A stretch of DNA of 64,000 nucleotides from the NCBI RefSeq assembly GCF_002849855.1, contig NZ_CP018616.1, forward strand, positions 2,170,001-2,234,000. Reading direction: 5' to 3'. The position numbers and the translations under genes are program-made. Each line of letters begins with the position of its first letter. Within the stretch, counting starts at the first letter, position 1. Origin of the DNA: Vibrio azureus. Its GTDB lineage: Bacteria; Pseudomonadota; Gammaproteobacteria; Enterobacterales; Vibrionaceae. The notes beneath the pieces are model-generated. The model saw nothing but the letters and a program-made list of their open reading frames with translations, was not told the DNA's origin and searched no databases. Shown here piece by piece: positions 9,519 to 18,618 of the stretch.

Positions 9519-10187
9519 CTAGTTAACACTAATTCTTAATGCTGCACTGATGGCAAATGGAGTCAATGTTACTGCTGCGGCCAACATCGCACCTAAAATT
9601 GCCAATTGACCGTTATACGCCATACCCAATGCAGCGGCATCAATTGCAGCAGTCGCAAAGATCAGAATTGGCGTGAATAAAGGGAGAATAAGTAAACTCA
9701 ATAGTACTCCCCCCTTTTGTAAGCCCACGGTTAAAGCGACGCCAATAGCCCCAATGAAGCTCAACGTAGGCGTCCCAATCATTAGTGTCAATACAACCGC
9801 TAACCAAGTATTGAAATCTAAGGATAATAAAATCGCGATGAGTGGACTGATTAAAATTAAAGGCAAACCAGTCAACAGCCAATGTGCCATCACCTTTGAA
9901 ATAACAACAAGTTGTAAAGGGATCGGCATCAGCATCATTTGTTCTAATGCGCCGTCTTGAAAATCATCTCGAAATAGACGTTCCAATGATAATAAAGCCG
10001 ATAGCAAGGCTGCAACCCAAATGATGCCCGCTGCAATACGTGCTAACAAATCACTTGCTGGCCCAACTCCGAGAGGAAAAAGAGTGATCACAATAATAAA
10101 AAACCACAGAGGATTGAGGATATCGGCTTGACGACGAAATGCGATCAGCAATTCGCGCCGAATAATGGTCATCATCGACGAAATCAT
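9519..10187 (-). CDS. ccmB: Heme exporter ABC permease CcmB
   Basis: This 222-aa hydrophobic protein has about six membrane segments and the CcmB features RRELLIAFRRQADILNPLWF near the N-terminus and FRDDFQDGALEQMML, the coupling region to CcmA. CcmA and CcmB form the ABC complex that releases holo-CcmE from CcmC. The ATG follows the ccmA stop directly. A second ATG at residue 5-6 is possible. Confidence 0.93.
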   Translation of the reverse strand: MISSMMTIIRRELLIAFRRQADILNPLWFFIIVITLFPLGVGPASDLLARIAAGIIWVAALLSALLSLERLFRDDFQDGALEQMMLMPIPLQLVVISKVMAHWLLTGLPLILISPLIAILLSLDFNTWLAVVLTLMIGTPTLSFIGAIGVALTVGLQKGGVLLSLLILPLFTPILIFATAAIDAAALGMAYNGQLAILGAMLAAAVTLTPFAISAALRISVN

Positions 10188-10805
10188 CTAGTCACCTAGC
10201 TTAATTTTTCTAAGAAGAGGGTTATCTGCGAACATATCTTGATGGGTAGTAAGAATAACGATTCCTCCTTGCTTCGCATGTGCGACAAAGAGAGACTCCA
10301 ACACTTGAACGCCTTGTTTATCTATTGCTGTAAGAGGCTCGTCTAAAATCCATAAAAGCTGATTACTTAGCCAAAGTCTGGCCAAAGCAACGCGGCGCTG
10401 TTGGCCTGCAGAAAGTTGACCAACCAACACGTCCTCTCGCCCTGCGAGCCCCACTTGAGCCAATACGGAAAATAGTGATTCATCAGAGGTCGGAGTATTA
10501 TGAATGGCTTGATAGAATTTCAAATTTTCTAATGCTGTCAAATCTCGCTTAACACCGGTTTGATGACCCAAGAAGAGCAAGTCTCGATGAAAAACATCCC
10601 GGCATTGTTCAATCTGCTCATCTTTCCACTTGATGAATCCGTCATCTCTGTCTGCTAAACCAGCAATGATTCGTAATAATGTTGTTTTGCCTGTACCGTT
10701 ACGTCCTTCAATTTGAATTAACTCACCTAGTTTAACTTCAAATTGTAGGTCTTCAAATAAAACCCGCTCATCACGAATCGCGGTAAGGTTAGAGACTTCT
10801 AACAT
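10188..10805 (-). CDS. ccmA: Heme exporter ABC ATPase CcmA
   Basis: This 205-aa ABC ATPase has Walker [14 protein letters not shown], signature [14 protein letters not shown] and Walker [14 protein letters not shown]. It powers release of heme-loaded CcmE. It is the first gene of ccmABCDEFGHI, and a sigma-70-like promoter lies 29-57 bases upstream. Length and motifs are ordinary for the family. Confidence 0.95.
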   Translation of the reverse strand: MLEVSNLTAIRDERVLFEDLQFEVKLGELIQIEGRNGTGKTTLLRIIAGLADRDDGFIKWKDEQIEQCRDVFHRDLLFLGHQTGVKRDLTALENLKFYQAIHNTPTSDESLFSVLAQVGLAGREDVLVGQLSAGQQRRVALARLWLSNQLLWILDEPLTAIDKQGVQVLESLFVAHAKQGGIVILTTHQDMFADNPLLRKIKLGD

Positions 10806-10833
10806 AAAACTTCAACTAAAAAGTGAACGAGAA

Positions 10834-10862
10834 CTTATACTAGCACAGCTTTATGAAGACAA
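10834..10862 (-). promoter_or_regulatory. Sigma-70-type promoter of the ccm operon
   Basis: Read on the minus strand: TTGTCT, a 17-base spacer, then TATAAG, ending 29 bases upstream of the ccmA ATG. Spacing is optimal and the -10 has five of six consensus bases. Confidence 0.55.
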
Positions 10863-10981
10863 AATAGAATAACAAAGTCAGGAAGTGACTGACACGATGG
10901 CTTTTTGCTCATTCAACATCACAAATTAGACAAATGAATGCCATGCAGATATCAAACTGAATTTTAATAAAAAATACAACC

Positions 10982-11048
10982 ATACCCAAGTAATCTCATA
11001 GCCGAGAAACCTCAAGATACTTTATTCAGCGAGACAACGTTTGGGGGC
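10982..11048. repeat. Vibrio intergenic repeat, copy 3 (interrupted left arm)
   Basis: CATACCCAAGTAATCTCA is followed by GCCGAGAAACCTCAAGATAC and TTATTCAGCGAGACAACGTT. This looks like the left part of copy 1 with a short internal duplication of the CTCAAGA segment. The right arm is lost. Confidence 0.6.
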
Positions 11049-11075
11049 CTATTAATTCGGTAAATGGTAACTAAC

Positions 11076-11107
11076 AAAAAAGAACCCCACTTGAAAAAGC
11101 AGGGTTC
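11076..11107 (-). terminator. Terminator of the flhA-che operon
   Basis: GAACCC and GGGTTC form the stem base around an A-rich loop. A six-base T-run follows on the minus strand, about 35 bases after the DUF2802 gene, so it ends the long flhA-to-cheW transcript. Confidence 0.75.
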
Positions 11108-11141
11108 GTCATCAGTCAGTCTGAGAAATTTTCGCTTCTTT

Positions 11142-11633
11142 TTATTTACGTCGTCCTCTGGGGCGCCGAGGAGAGTCGTCAAAAGGTTGACCACTTAAAG
11201 GAGGAATTTTTTCTTCACCAGCTAATTTCTTTTGAAGAGAAAGCATGAGTTCTGCCTCTGCTTTTGGCAGCTCACACTCCTCTATCAATTCATTGATGTC
11301 GGCACCCAATTGGACCATTTTGGAAGCTCTGCTATAAAGACGTCCATCTGTATCCGCATGTTCGAGCTCTCGAGTACGCTCTTTTAGGTGCTGCAATTCA
11401 TTTTGCTGTTCTGTGATCTTATGGCCGAGCCCCACAACGACAGAACGTAATTCCAACAGCTGTTTACCCAGCTTCTGGCATTCTTTGTCACTATGTTGTG
11501 CTTTGATACGCTGCTGCTCTAGCTGTTTTCGTAGCCCTGCTTTAATGCGTAACATAAATAGAAGGAGCACGATGAATACCAATGATAGACCGCCAACGAT
11601 AAACGGTAGATTCAAAGAAGAGTAGTCAGACAT
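11142..11633 (-). CDS. DUF2802 family coiled-coil protein, last gene of the che operon
   Basis: This 163-aa protein of unproven function has one N-terminal membrane helix (FIVGGLSLVFIVLLLFML), a long coiled coil (residues about 30-100, Lys/Gln/Glu-rich) and a C-terminal part with SRASKMVQLGADINELIEEC and a basic tail. The C-terminal block matches what I know as DUF2802, found at the end of polar chemotaxis operons in vibrios and pseudomonads. It follows cheW by 14 bases, so a role in the polar flagellum or arrays is plausible but inferred. Confidence 0.8.
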   Translation of the reverse strand: MSDYSSLNLPFIVGGLSLVFIVLLLFMLRIKAGLRKQLEQQRIKAQHSDKECQKLGKQLLELRSVVVGLGHKITEQQNELQHLKERTRELEHADTDGRLYSRASKMVQLGADINELIEECELPKAEAELMLSLQKKLAGEEKIPPLSGQPFDDSPRRPRGRRK

Positions 11634-11647
11634 TATCTTTCACACCA

Positions 11648-12142
11648 TTAAAGATGAGCCATTTCATCCCATTCATCATTGCTAAGCAGCTTGTTCAAAT
11701 CAACTAAGATGAGTAGTTTGCCATCTCGGTTACTCACACCCTGAATAAACTTAGCACTTTCATCAGTTCCAACTGATGGTGTTGTGTCAATTTCTGAAGA
11801 ACGCAGATAAACAACTTCAGCAACGCTGTCTACTAGTATACCAATAACTTGACGCTCAGACTCGATAACAATAATACGAGTATTATCTGTCACTTCACCT
11901 TCCATCAATCCAAAGCGTGAGCGAGTGTCAATAACCGTCACTACGCTGCCACGTAGGTTAATGATACCTAAGACATAGTCTGGTGCGCCTGGTACTGGAG
12001 CAATTTCAGTATAACGAAGTACTTCCCGAACTTGCATTACGTTAATACCGTACGTTTCCTCTTCCAGTTGGAACGTTACCCACTGAAGTACCTCATCATT
12101 CGATGCGTTTTTCTTCATTTCTACTTCAAAAGCTTGAGACAT
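11648..12142 (-). CDS. cheW: Chemotaxis coupling protein CheW
   Basis: This 164-aa single-domain CheW links receptors to CheA in the array. Visible features are WVTFQLEEETYGINVMQVREVL, then the highly conserved IAPVPGAPDYVLGIINLRGSVV-type stretch and the VDSVAEVVYL block. It lies in the operon cheYZAB-parC-parP-cheW, so it belongs to the polar flagellar (cluster II type) chemotaxis system. Confidence 0.96.
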   Translation of the reverse strand: MSQAFEVEMKKNASNDEVLQWVTFQLEEETYGINVMQVREVLRYTEIAPVPGAPDYVLGIINLRGSVVTVIDTRSRFGLMEGEVTDNTRIIVIESERQVIGILVDSVAEVVYLRSSEIDTTPSVGTDESAKFIQGVSNRDGKLLILVDLNKLLSNDEWDEMAHL

Positions 12143-12177
12143 AATTAATCCTCGTTAATATCGTTCCCGACCAAATT

Positions 12178-13176
12178 TTAATTCATTGCTTTGACATCTA
12201 AACCCGCGTTCAGCATGTCGATGAGTGCTTCAACATGAATCAAAGCACACATTTTTTCTTTCACCATACCTGCTAGCCAAGGTCGCTTACCGGCCTTCTC
12301 TCGCCAACGAACATTATCAGCACTGAGCTTTTCAGTTCCCATAAGTTGGTGACTCGCTAACCCCCACATGCTCTCACCGAGCATAACAATGTATTGGTAA
12401 TTATCTTTATAGTCTTCATTAACAAGCTTGTCTGCCATGACCCATTTTGCCGTGTCGACAACATCAAACTGCTGCTCTCGACTCGTTTGAAGACCTAAAT
12501 ACCATGCAGGTCGGCCAATAAGGTGGCTCAGCTCTGTTATCTGGTGAATACCGCCTAACTCATCGAGTGGTACAGCAAACGTGATGCTGTTTACTTCAAA
12601 GTACAAGACTTGAAAATCTTCACTTCGATGAGTACTTTGCCAGCTTTCAACGGGTGTTGCTTGTGCTTCCGGTTGCTTTTCCAAAGTCGTCGCAACTGAG
12701 TCATCTGAATCCAACGAGCTTACTTCGACTAACTCAGCCTCATGCTGGACAGTGGAAGTTTCAGGTTGAACTAACGATGCAGTCGAAAGCTCAACCTCCG
12801 ACGTATCCCATTCTTGGATTTCTTCTGCGACGCTTACAAGATCCACATCCTGTTTACTTTTCAGTTCGGTCTTGCTTTGTACAGGAACATTGTCCACTTT
12901 ACTTTCAGCCACAGAGTCTTGCGACTCAAGCTGTTTTAGTAAACGCTGCACACCTTCTAAGTTTGGTCGGTCTACTTCAGGTGCGTAGGTTTCATCGTAT
13001 GACTTCCGGTTAAGTGTAGAATGTTGCCGTTGTTCTTGTAGCTCTGGCTCTGGCGCATGTTGGTGCAGAGCATCCACGTCAAGCTCTTCTTGCATGATTG
13101 TCTCTTCATCCAATAGGGCATGAAAATAATCATCAAGAGCCTGTTCACTTGAAAGGATATCGTTATTGTTCATCAA
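12178..13176 (-). CDS. parP: Polar array-anchoring protein ParP (CheW-like)
   Basis: This 332-aa protein has an acidic, low-complexity N-terminal half (about residues 1-190, rich in Glu, Gln and Ser) and a CheW-like C-terminal domain (from about 195: FQVLYFEVNSITFAVPLDEL ... DVVDTAKWVMADK). Its place between parC and cheW and this build match Vibrio ParP, whose C-terminal AIF domain binds CheA and whose N-terminal part contacts ParC. Together they keep chemotaxis arrays at the cell pole. The start overlaps the parC stop by 14 bases. Identification rests on architecture and gene order. Confidence 0.85.
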   Translation of the reverse strand: MMNNNDILSSEQALDDYFHALLDEETIMQEELDVDALHQHAPEPELQEQRQHSTLNRKSYDETYAPEVDRPNLEGVQRLLKQLESQDSVAESKVDNVPVQSKTELKSKQDVDLVSVAEEIQEWDTSEVELSTASLVQPETSTVQHEAELVEVSSLDSDDSVATTLEKQPEAQATPVESWQSTHRSEDFQVLYFEVNSITFAVPLDELGGIHQITELSHLIGRPAWYLGLQTSREQQFDVVDTAKWVMADKLVNEDYKDNYQYIVMLGESMWGLASHQLMGTEKLSADNVRWREKAGKRPWLAGMVKEKMCALIHVEALIDMLNAGLDVKAMN

Positions 13177-13942
13177 ACGATAACCTCTGCAAATAGATCA
13201 GTAACTGCTTGTAGGCAAATACGCCTCGACTGCCTGAAGCAAAATGTGAGGCCGGTAAGCGCTTTAAGCTTGCATCTCTAAATTTAGTATCAATTGGAAC
13301 AGCTGACGTCCACACTTGCTCTGGATAGTCACGTTTCAACTGAAGTAATGTCTGTAACGATGCTTTGGTTCGTTTATCATACATCGTTGGCACAATGGTC
13401 ACTTTGAAGCCACTGGGACGGGATTTTTGCATGATCGTTAGCGTTCGAATCATTCGCTCCAGCCCTTTCATGGCCAGAAACTCCGTTTGAACTGGAATCA
13501 AAATGCGATCACTGGCGGCCAATGCATTGACCATCATCACTCCAAGAATAGGTGGACAGTCAATCAATACGTAATCATAGTCTTGTGATACTGCGGCAAG
13601 CGCTCGCTTTAAGATAAGCCCCATTCCACCTCGGTTACCCATCACACGGTCCAGAGTCGCCAGTGACATATGAGCAGGAATCAGGTCCATTCCCTCTAAC
13701 TCGGTTTGTATGATCAATGGTTTAACCGTATCTCGAGAAAAAACAGTCAGTTGAAATAAATCAAACAAACTGGAGTCTAAACCATCTGAGTCATAACCAA
13801 GGTAAGTTGTCAGTGACGCATGCGGGTCAGTATCAACCATCAAAACACGATGGCCTTTTTGACTCAGCAAACCAGCCAATGTCACCGTTGATGTGGTTTT
13901 CCCCACACCGCCTTTCTGGTTAGCAACGCTCCAAACGATCAT
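13163..13942 (-). CDS. parC: ParA-like polar ATPase ParC
   Basis: This 259-aa MinD/ParA-type ATPase begins with the deviant Walker A ANQKGGVGKTTS, followed by VDTDPHASLTTYLGYD and YVLIDCPPILG (Walker B). In Vibrio this orphan ParA in the che operon is ParC, which localises chemotaxis arrays to the old pole and segregates them at division. It should not be confused with topoisomerase IV ParC or with chromosomal ParA, because no parB is adjacent. It is followed by parP in the same operon. Confidence 0.88.
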   Translation of the reverse strand: MIVWSVANQKGGVGKTTSTVTLAGLLSQKGHRVLMVDTDPHASLTTYLGYDSDGLDSSLFDLFQLTVFSRDTVKPLIIQTELEGMDLIPAHMSLATLDRVMGNRGGMGLILKRALAAVSQDYDYVLIDCPPILGVMMVNALAASDRILIPVQTEFLAMKGLERMIRTLTIMQKSRPSGFKVTIVPTMYDKRTKASLQTLLQLKRDYPEQVWTSAVPIDTKFRDASLKRLPASHFASGSRGVFAYKQLLIYLQRLSFDEQ

Positions 13943-13950
13943 GCGATGTC

Positions 13951-15081
13951 CTATCCCAAGCCCACTTCAACTAAAATACGCTCAGCAATACGTTCAAGCG
14001 GTAGATCTTCAGATGAGATCCCAGCTTTCGCTACAGCTTGTGGCATACCATACACAACACAGCTTTCTTCATCTTGCGCCCAAATGGTCGAGCCTGCTGC
14101 TTTTAGCATTCTCGCCCCTTCACGCCCATCTGCACCCATACCAGTCAGTACCATCGACAAGACATGTTCGCCGAACACTTTTGCTGCTGAACCAAAGGTC
14201 ACATCAACACAAGGCTTGTAATTCATTCGTTCACCGCCATCGATGATACGCAGCCGAGCGGCTCCTGCTCTTCCATCGACCATCATTTGCTTACCGCCCG
14301 GGGCCAAATAGGCAACACCGGCTTGAAGCACGTCACCATCACAAGCTTCTTTCACTTGAATCTTACATAATGAATTCAAACGGCTCGCAAACGCCTCAGT
14401 AAAAGTGGCAGGCATATGTTGGACCAGCAAAATAGGGTGCGGATAGTTGACTGGCAATCGTGTCAGTATCTTCTGCAACGCGACCGGCCCACCTGTTGAT
14501 GTCCCGATGGCAGTGAGGCGATATTTTTTACCTGATGCTCTAAATTTATTCGACGCTGCACGATGAGGCGTAGCAGCAGGCGTTGTGCTGGAGCGTGGTA
14601 TGGAACGCTCCATCATTGGGCGGTCGACCGCGCTTTTTTCTGTGGTAATCGTCGGCTTTACTATTGGTCGACGCATGAAAGCACGTTTCGCTGCGATTTG
14701 GGTAACACGCTGCTGTAACAGCGATGTTGCTTCGTCACGGTTTCGAGCAATATCTTCGAACTTCTTGGGTAGGAAGTCCAAAGCCCCAGCATCTAAGGCT
14801 TCTAGCGTTGCCTTGGCTCCATCTTGTGTCAGAGAAGAAAACATCAAGATAGGCGTAGGGGATGATGACATGATCTCACGTACAGCAGTAATGCCATCCA
14901 TCACTGGCATTTCAATGTCCATCGTAATGACATCAGGCCTCAGTGACTTGGCTTTTTCTACCGCTTCTCTGCCATTCACTGCGACATCCATCACCTCAAG
15001 GCGTGGATCTGAGTTAATAATCTCACTCACCCGACGACGGAAAAAACTTGAGTCATCAACAACCAGTACTTTAATCGCCAT
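13951..15081 (-). CDS. cheB: Chemotaxis methylesterase/deamidase CheB
   Basis: This 376-aa protein has a receiver domain with acceptor Asp55 ([10 protein letters not shown]), a long basic and Ser/Pro-rich linker (about 120-190), and the esterase domain. Catalytic signatures are [15 protein letters not shown] (Ser), [18 protein letters not shown] (His) and [17 protein letters not shown] (Asp). Phosphorylated CheB removes methyl groups from receptor glutamates. The linker is longer than in E. coli. No cheR is present in this window. Confidence 0.95.
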   Translation of the reverse strand: MAIKVLVVDDSSFFRRRVSEIINSDPRLEVMDVAVNGREAVEKAKSLRPDVITMDIEMPVMDGITAVREIMSSSPTPILMFSSLTQDGAKATLEALDAGALDFLPKKFEDIARNRDEATSLLQQRVTQIAAKRAFMRRPIVKPTITTEKSAVDRPMMERSIPRSSTTPAATPHRAASNKFRASGKKYRLTAIGTSTGGPVALQKILTRLPVNYPHPILLVQHMPATFTEAFASRLNSLCKIQVKEACDGDVLQAGVAYLAPGGKQMMVDGRAGAARLRIIDGGERMNYKPCVDVTFGSAAKVFGEHVLSMVLTGMGADGREGARMLKAAGSTIWAQDEESCVVYGMPQAVAKAGISSEDLPLERIAERILVEVGLG

Positions 15082-15117
15082 TTTTGTCCTCTTGTTACCT
15101 TTAATCTTCGATTTCGC

Positions 15118-17343
15118 TTAAATGCGCGAAGCTGCAGCGTACTGCTTGAGTAAATCTGGCACATCAAGAATCAATGCGATGTGACCGTCACTGGTTATTG
15201 TTGCTCCAGCCATTCCTGGAGTTCCTTGTAAAAGATTATCCAACGGCTTAATAACGACTTCTTCCTGTCCGATTAATGTATCTACAACAAACCCAACACG
15301 TTGACTGCCGATTTGGACAATAACAACATGGCCATGACCCTGTCGTTTTTCTACTTGAGGCGACTTAGAAGTCAACCAGTTCTGTAAATAAAACAATGGT
15401 ATGGATTTATCGCGCACAATGATTGTTAGCTGCCCATCAACCACATTGGTTCGACTGAGGTCTAAATGGAAGATTTCATTCACAGATGCCAGTGGTAACG
15501 CAAAAGGATTGCCACCCACACCGACCATAAGTGTTGGTAGAATAGCAAGAGTCAGTGGTACTTTAATGGTGATTTTGGTTCCTTTACCCAACTCGGAATC
15601 AATATCAATCGAGCCATTTAAAGTATTGATCGCTGTTTTTACAACGTCCATACCTACGCCGCGACCAGAAATGTCTGAGATTTTGTCTTTACTGGAGAAA
15701 CCCGGTGCAAAGATCAGATTAAAACACTCTTTATTGGTTAAACGGGCAGCGGCATCTTCATCCATCATACCGCGTTTCACTGCAATGCCGCGCAATTTTT
15801 CTGGGTCCATGCCTCCGCCATCGTCAACAATGGCCAAGTCGATATGGTCACCTTCTTGGGAAGCAGATAACGTGACTTTACCGGTGCGAGATTTGCCTGC
15901 TTTTTCGCGGTCATCAGGCATTTCAATGCCATGATCGACAGAGTTTCTCACTAAGTGAATCAAGGGATCGGCTAAGGCTTCAACCAAGTTTTTGTCTAGG
16001 TCTGTTTCTTCACCGCGCATTTCTAAAACAATGTCTTTATTTAAGTTACGCGCCAAATCACGAACAACACGAGGGAAACGCCCAAATACCTTTTTGATTG
16101 GCTGCATGCGTGTTTTCATCACAGCCCCCTGGAGATCCGCCGTGACGACATCAAGGTTGGCCACTGCTTTAGACATTTCTTCATCATTGCTGTTCAAACC
16201 AAGACTCAGCAGGCGGTTACGAACTAAAACCAGCTCGCCGACCATATTCATGATTGTGTCTAGCGTTGATGTATCAACACGAACCGTTGCTTCAGCTTGT
16301 GTTTTCTTCGCTGGTGAAGCCGTCGCTTTTGCCTCTTCTTTTGCTGCCACTATTTTAGGCGCAGCCTTAGCGACAGGCGCTTCTTTTGCAACGGGTTGAG
16401 ACAGCTCTGTTTTAGGTTCAGGTTGAGGAGCTAAATTCGCCGATGCTGGCTTGGTTGCAAATTCCAACTCTTCCACAGATGGCCCTTTACCTGAGCCATG
16501 TAACTCATCTAACAGTTTTTCAAATTCGTCGTCCGACATTAAGTCAGTGTCACCGGAATGACTATCACTTGAGCTACTGTCTAGTGCTGCATGATTTTTC
16601 GGTTCATCCACAGGTACTGCTGGTGAGCTATTCGCATTAGAAGGGCTTTTACCAATGCCATGAAGTTCATCGAGTAAATTTTCGAACTCATCATCGGTAA
16701 TATCGCCATTGTCAATTTCGGCCGGGATATTCGTCTCGGTTGGCTTTGGTGAAACGGGCGATGAACCAATGGGTCCACTGCCTTTACCATGTAACTCATC
16801 TAATAACTTATCAAATTCGTCTTGAGTAATCTCATCAAGCGCACTGACGCTACTGCTCGTTTGCGCGACAACAGGCTCGGATGGTGTTTCAGCGATAATG
16901 GGTTCTGGCGTGACGACTGATGCTTCTACGACCGTTGCAACTTCATCCTCAGATTCTGGTTTACACAAGCGATGTAATTCATCCAATAAATCAGGGGCTG
17001 CAGCTTCAAGTGGTTGCTGTTCTTGTACCGCCTGGAATTGCAAGTTAACCGTATCTAGTGCTTTGAGCATTGTGTCCATTAGGCTTGGGGTAACTGAACG
17101 CTGGCCATTTCGCAGTACATCAAAGACGTTCTCTGCACCATGACAGGTATCAACCAACTCTGCTAACGACAAAAAGCCTGCACCGCCCTTTACTGTATGA
17201 AAGCCGCGGAAAATTGCATTGAGGAGATCTTTGTCTTCCGGATTATTTTCCAACTCAACTAGCTGTTCAGAGAGAAGCTCAAGGATTTCTCCTGCTTCTA
17301 TCAGAAAGTCTTGAAGAATATCTTCATCTAAATCGTAGCTCAT
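15118..17343 (-). CDS. cheA: Chemotaxis histidine kinase CheA
   Basis: This 741-aa kinase has an HPt domain with His49 (FRGFHTVKGGAGFLSL), a long linker, a dimerisation domain (from about 350), an ATPase domain (LVRNSVDHGIEMPDDR, VDDGGGMDPEKL, GRGVGMDVVK) and a C-terminal CheW-like P5 domain. The linker (about 165-290) carries three copies of a DEFxxLLDELHG module in place of a conventional P2 domain. In Vibrio this region includes the localisation and inheritance domain that contacts the ParC/ParP system. It sits between cheZ and cheB and phosphorylates CheY and CheB. Confidence 0.96.
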   Translation of the reverse strand: MSYDLDEDILQDFLIEAGEILELLSEQLVELENNPEDKDLLNAIFRGFHTVKGGAGFLSLAELVDTCHGAENVFDVLRNGQRSVTPSLMDTMLKALDTVNLQFQAVQEQQPLEAAAPDLLDELHRLCKPESEDEVATVVEASVVTPEPIIAETPSEPVVAQTSSSVSALDEITQDEFDKLLDELHGKGSGPIGSSPVSPKPTETNIPAEIDNGDITDDEFENLLDELHGIGKSPSNANSSPAVPVDEPKNHAALDSSSSDSHSGDTDLMSDDEFEKLLDELHGSGKGPSVEELEFATKPASANLAPQPEPKTELSQPVAKEAPVAKAAPKIVAAKEEAKATASPAKKTQAEATVRVDTSTLDTIMNMVGELVLVRNRLLSLGLNSNDEEMSKAVANLDVVTADLQGAVMKTRMQPIKKVFGRFPRVVRDLARNLNKDIVLEMRGEETDLDKNLVEALADPLIHLVRNSVDHGIEMPDDREKAGKSRTGKVTLSASQEGDHIDLAIVDDGGGMDPEKLRGIAVKRGMMDEDAAARLTNKECFNLIFAPGFSSKDKISDISGRGVGMDVVKTAINTLNGSIDIDSELGKGTKITIKVPLTLAILPTLMVGVGGNPFALPLASVNEIFHLDLSRTNVVDGQLTIIVRDKSIPLFYLQNWLTSKSPQVEKRQGHGHVVIVQIGSQRVGFVVDTLIGQEEVVIKPLDNLLQGTPGMAGATITSDGHIALILDVPDLLKQYAAASRI
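16497..16823 (-). repeat. Three in-frame LLDELHG modules in the CheA linker
   Basis: On the minus strand the CheA linker encodes DEFDKLLDELHGKG (about residue 174), DEFENLLDELHGIG (about 217) and DEFEKLLDELHGSG (about 270). Each is preceded by an acidic I/L-T/S-D stretch and followed by Gly/Ser/Pro. At DNA level the copies differ mainly at third positions, so they are old, selected repeats and not fresh slippage. Confidence 0.85.
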
Positions 17344-17352
17344 ACGTTTCCT

Positions 17353-18093
17353 TTAAAATCCAAGACTGGACAATAAGTCGTCGACTTCGTCCTGCGACGA
17401 GACGGCATCTTCCCTTAATTCAGGATTAAGGATTGGCCCTTCTGCTTCGCTTTTGGGTTTAAGTGTTGTTTGTGACGGTTCAAGCGTGGTTTGCGCTTTA
17501 GATTCCAGCTTTGAGCTAGAGAATACGGTTAAAATCTCAATTAAACGATCTTCAACTTCATTAACCAAAGTAATGACGCGACGAATAATCTGACCAGTGA
17601 GATCTTGAAAATCTTGCGCCATAAGAATATCCGTTAGCTGCCCACGTAGTTCAGTGCTATCCCCTTCGACCTGAGTCAGTAACTCATCGATGCGGTGGCA
17701 AAGTGCTTTAAACTCATTCAGTTCAATACGGCCATGCATAAGAGAATTCCACTGAGGACGGACTTGCAGCAAACAGTTGTGCAAATTGTCTGCAATTGGA
17801 AAACAACAATCGACCGCATCCATGGTTTTATTTGCGGCCTGTTCTGTTTTATCAATCACATACTGTAAACGATCTTTGGCGTCGGGGATCTCTGCTTGCG
17901 CGATTTCACTCATACGCTGATCAATGCTGAACTGCTTTAATGAATCATGAAGGTCTCGAGTCAGTGCTCCAATTTCATTAAACATTGGGTTCCCATCACT
18001 TTCATAGATCGATGCTACCAAAGCATTTGCTTGGTTTTGTTCCCCATTTTCTAGCATTTTAACGAGTGACCTCGCTTGCTCTATTGAGATCAT
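17353..18093 (-). CDS. cheZ: CheY-P phosphatase CheZ
   Basis: This 246-aa protein is mostly helical and carries the CheZ catalytic helix LTDILMAQDFQDLTGQIIRRV; the Gln of QDFQDLTGQ is the catalytic residue of the family. The far C-terminus VDDLLSSLGF is the CheY-P docking peptide. It dephosphorylates CheY-P and restores the default motor direction. It lies nine bases before cheA and downstream of a cheY-cheZ intergenic terminator. Confidence 0.95.
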   Translation of the reverse strand: MISIEQARSLVKMLENGEQNQANALVASIYESDGNPMFNEIGALTRDLHDSLKQFSIDQRMSEIAQAEIPDAKDRLQYVIDKTEQAANKTMDAVDCCFPIADNLHNCLLQVRPQWNSLMHGRIELNEFKALCHRIDELLTQVEGDSTELRGQLTDILMAQDFQDLTGQIIRRVITLVNEVEDRLIEILTVFSSSKLESKAQTTLEPSQTTLKPKSEAEGPILNPELREDAVSSQDEVDDLLSSLGF

Positions 18094-18151
18094 GCCTGTT
18101 AGACCCTTTTACGTTTATTGCTTTCTTTGTTACTTTGATATCGCTGACACG

Positions 18152-18182
18152 AAAAAACTCTGAATACCTTCAGAGTTAAAAG
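18152..18182 (-). terminator. Internal terminator between cheY and cheZ
   Basis: AACTCTGAA and TTCAGAGTT form a perfect 9-bp stem with a four-base loop, followed on the minus strand by six T. It lies 22 bases after cheY and inside the operon, so it should partly stop the transcript and give more cheY than cheZ/cheA mRNA. Confidence 0.8.
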
Positions 18183-18204
18183 GTTTTAAATTAATAACTG
18201 AGGT

Positions 18205-18597
18205 TTATAAACGCTCAAACACTTTATCTAGTTTTTCTTTCAATGTCGCAGCTGTAAAGGGTTTAACGATATATCCATTAACCCCAGCTTGGGCAGCTTC
18301 AATGATCTGCTCGCGTTTCGCTTCTGCGGTGATCATTAGAACTGGAAGGTGCTTCAAAGATGCATCTGCACGAATGTGCTTAAGTAAGTCGATCCCTTGC
18401 ATTCCTGGCATATTCCAATCCGTAACGACAAAGTCAAAATCGCCCTTTTTCAGCATAGGTAATGCCGTCAAGCCATCATCCGCCTCTTGGGTATTATTGA
18501 AACCCAAGTCACGAAGTAGGTTTTTTACAATACGTCGCATTGTTGAAAAGTCATCAACAATAAGGATCTTCATGTTTTTATTCAAAGTTGCCTCCAC
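18205..18597 (-). CDS. cheY: Chemotaxis response regulator CheY
   Basis: This 130-aa receiver protein begins [20 protein letters not shown] and carries acceptor Asp60 in VVTDWNMPG and the Lys of [15 protein letters not shown]. CheY-P binds FliM to reverse the motor. Length and N-terminus match the motility-controlling CheY of vibrios (CheY3 of V. cholerae). It is 22 bases downstream of fliA and is followed by a terminator. Confidence 0.96.
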   Translation of the reverse strand: MEATLNKNMKILIVDDFSTMRRIVKNLLRDLGFNNTQEADDGLTALPMLKKGDFDFVVTDWNMPGMQGIDLLKHIRADASLKHLPVLMITAEAKREQIIEAAQAGVNGYIVKPFTAATLKEKLDKVFERL

Positions 18598-18618
18598 TGA
18601 AGCGTAAAATCAGTGTAT

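Noticed and set aside
13163..13942. Chromosome-partition ParA
   Set aside because: No parB or parS-like sequence is adjacent, and the gene is embedded between cheB and a CheW-like gene, so the chemotaxis ParC assignment fits better.
14585..15934. 178-aa and 177-aa plus-strand open frames opposite cheB and cheA
   Set aside because: Both are antisense shadows with Ser/Thr-rich composition typical of reverse-strand frames; cheA and cheB explain the DNA.
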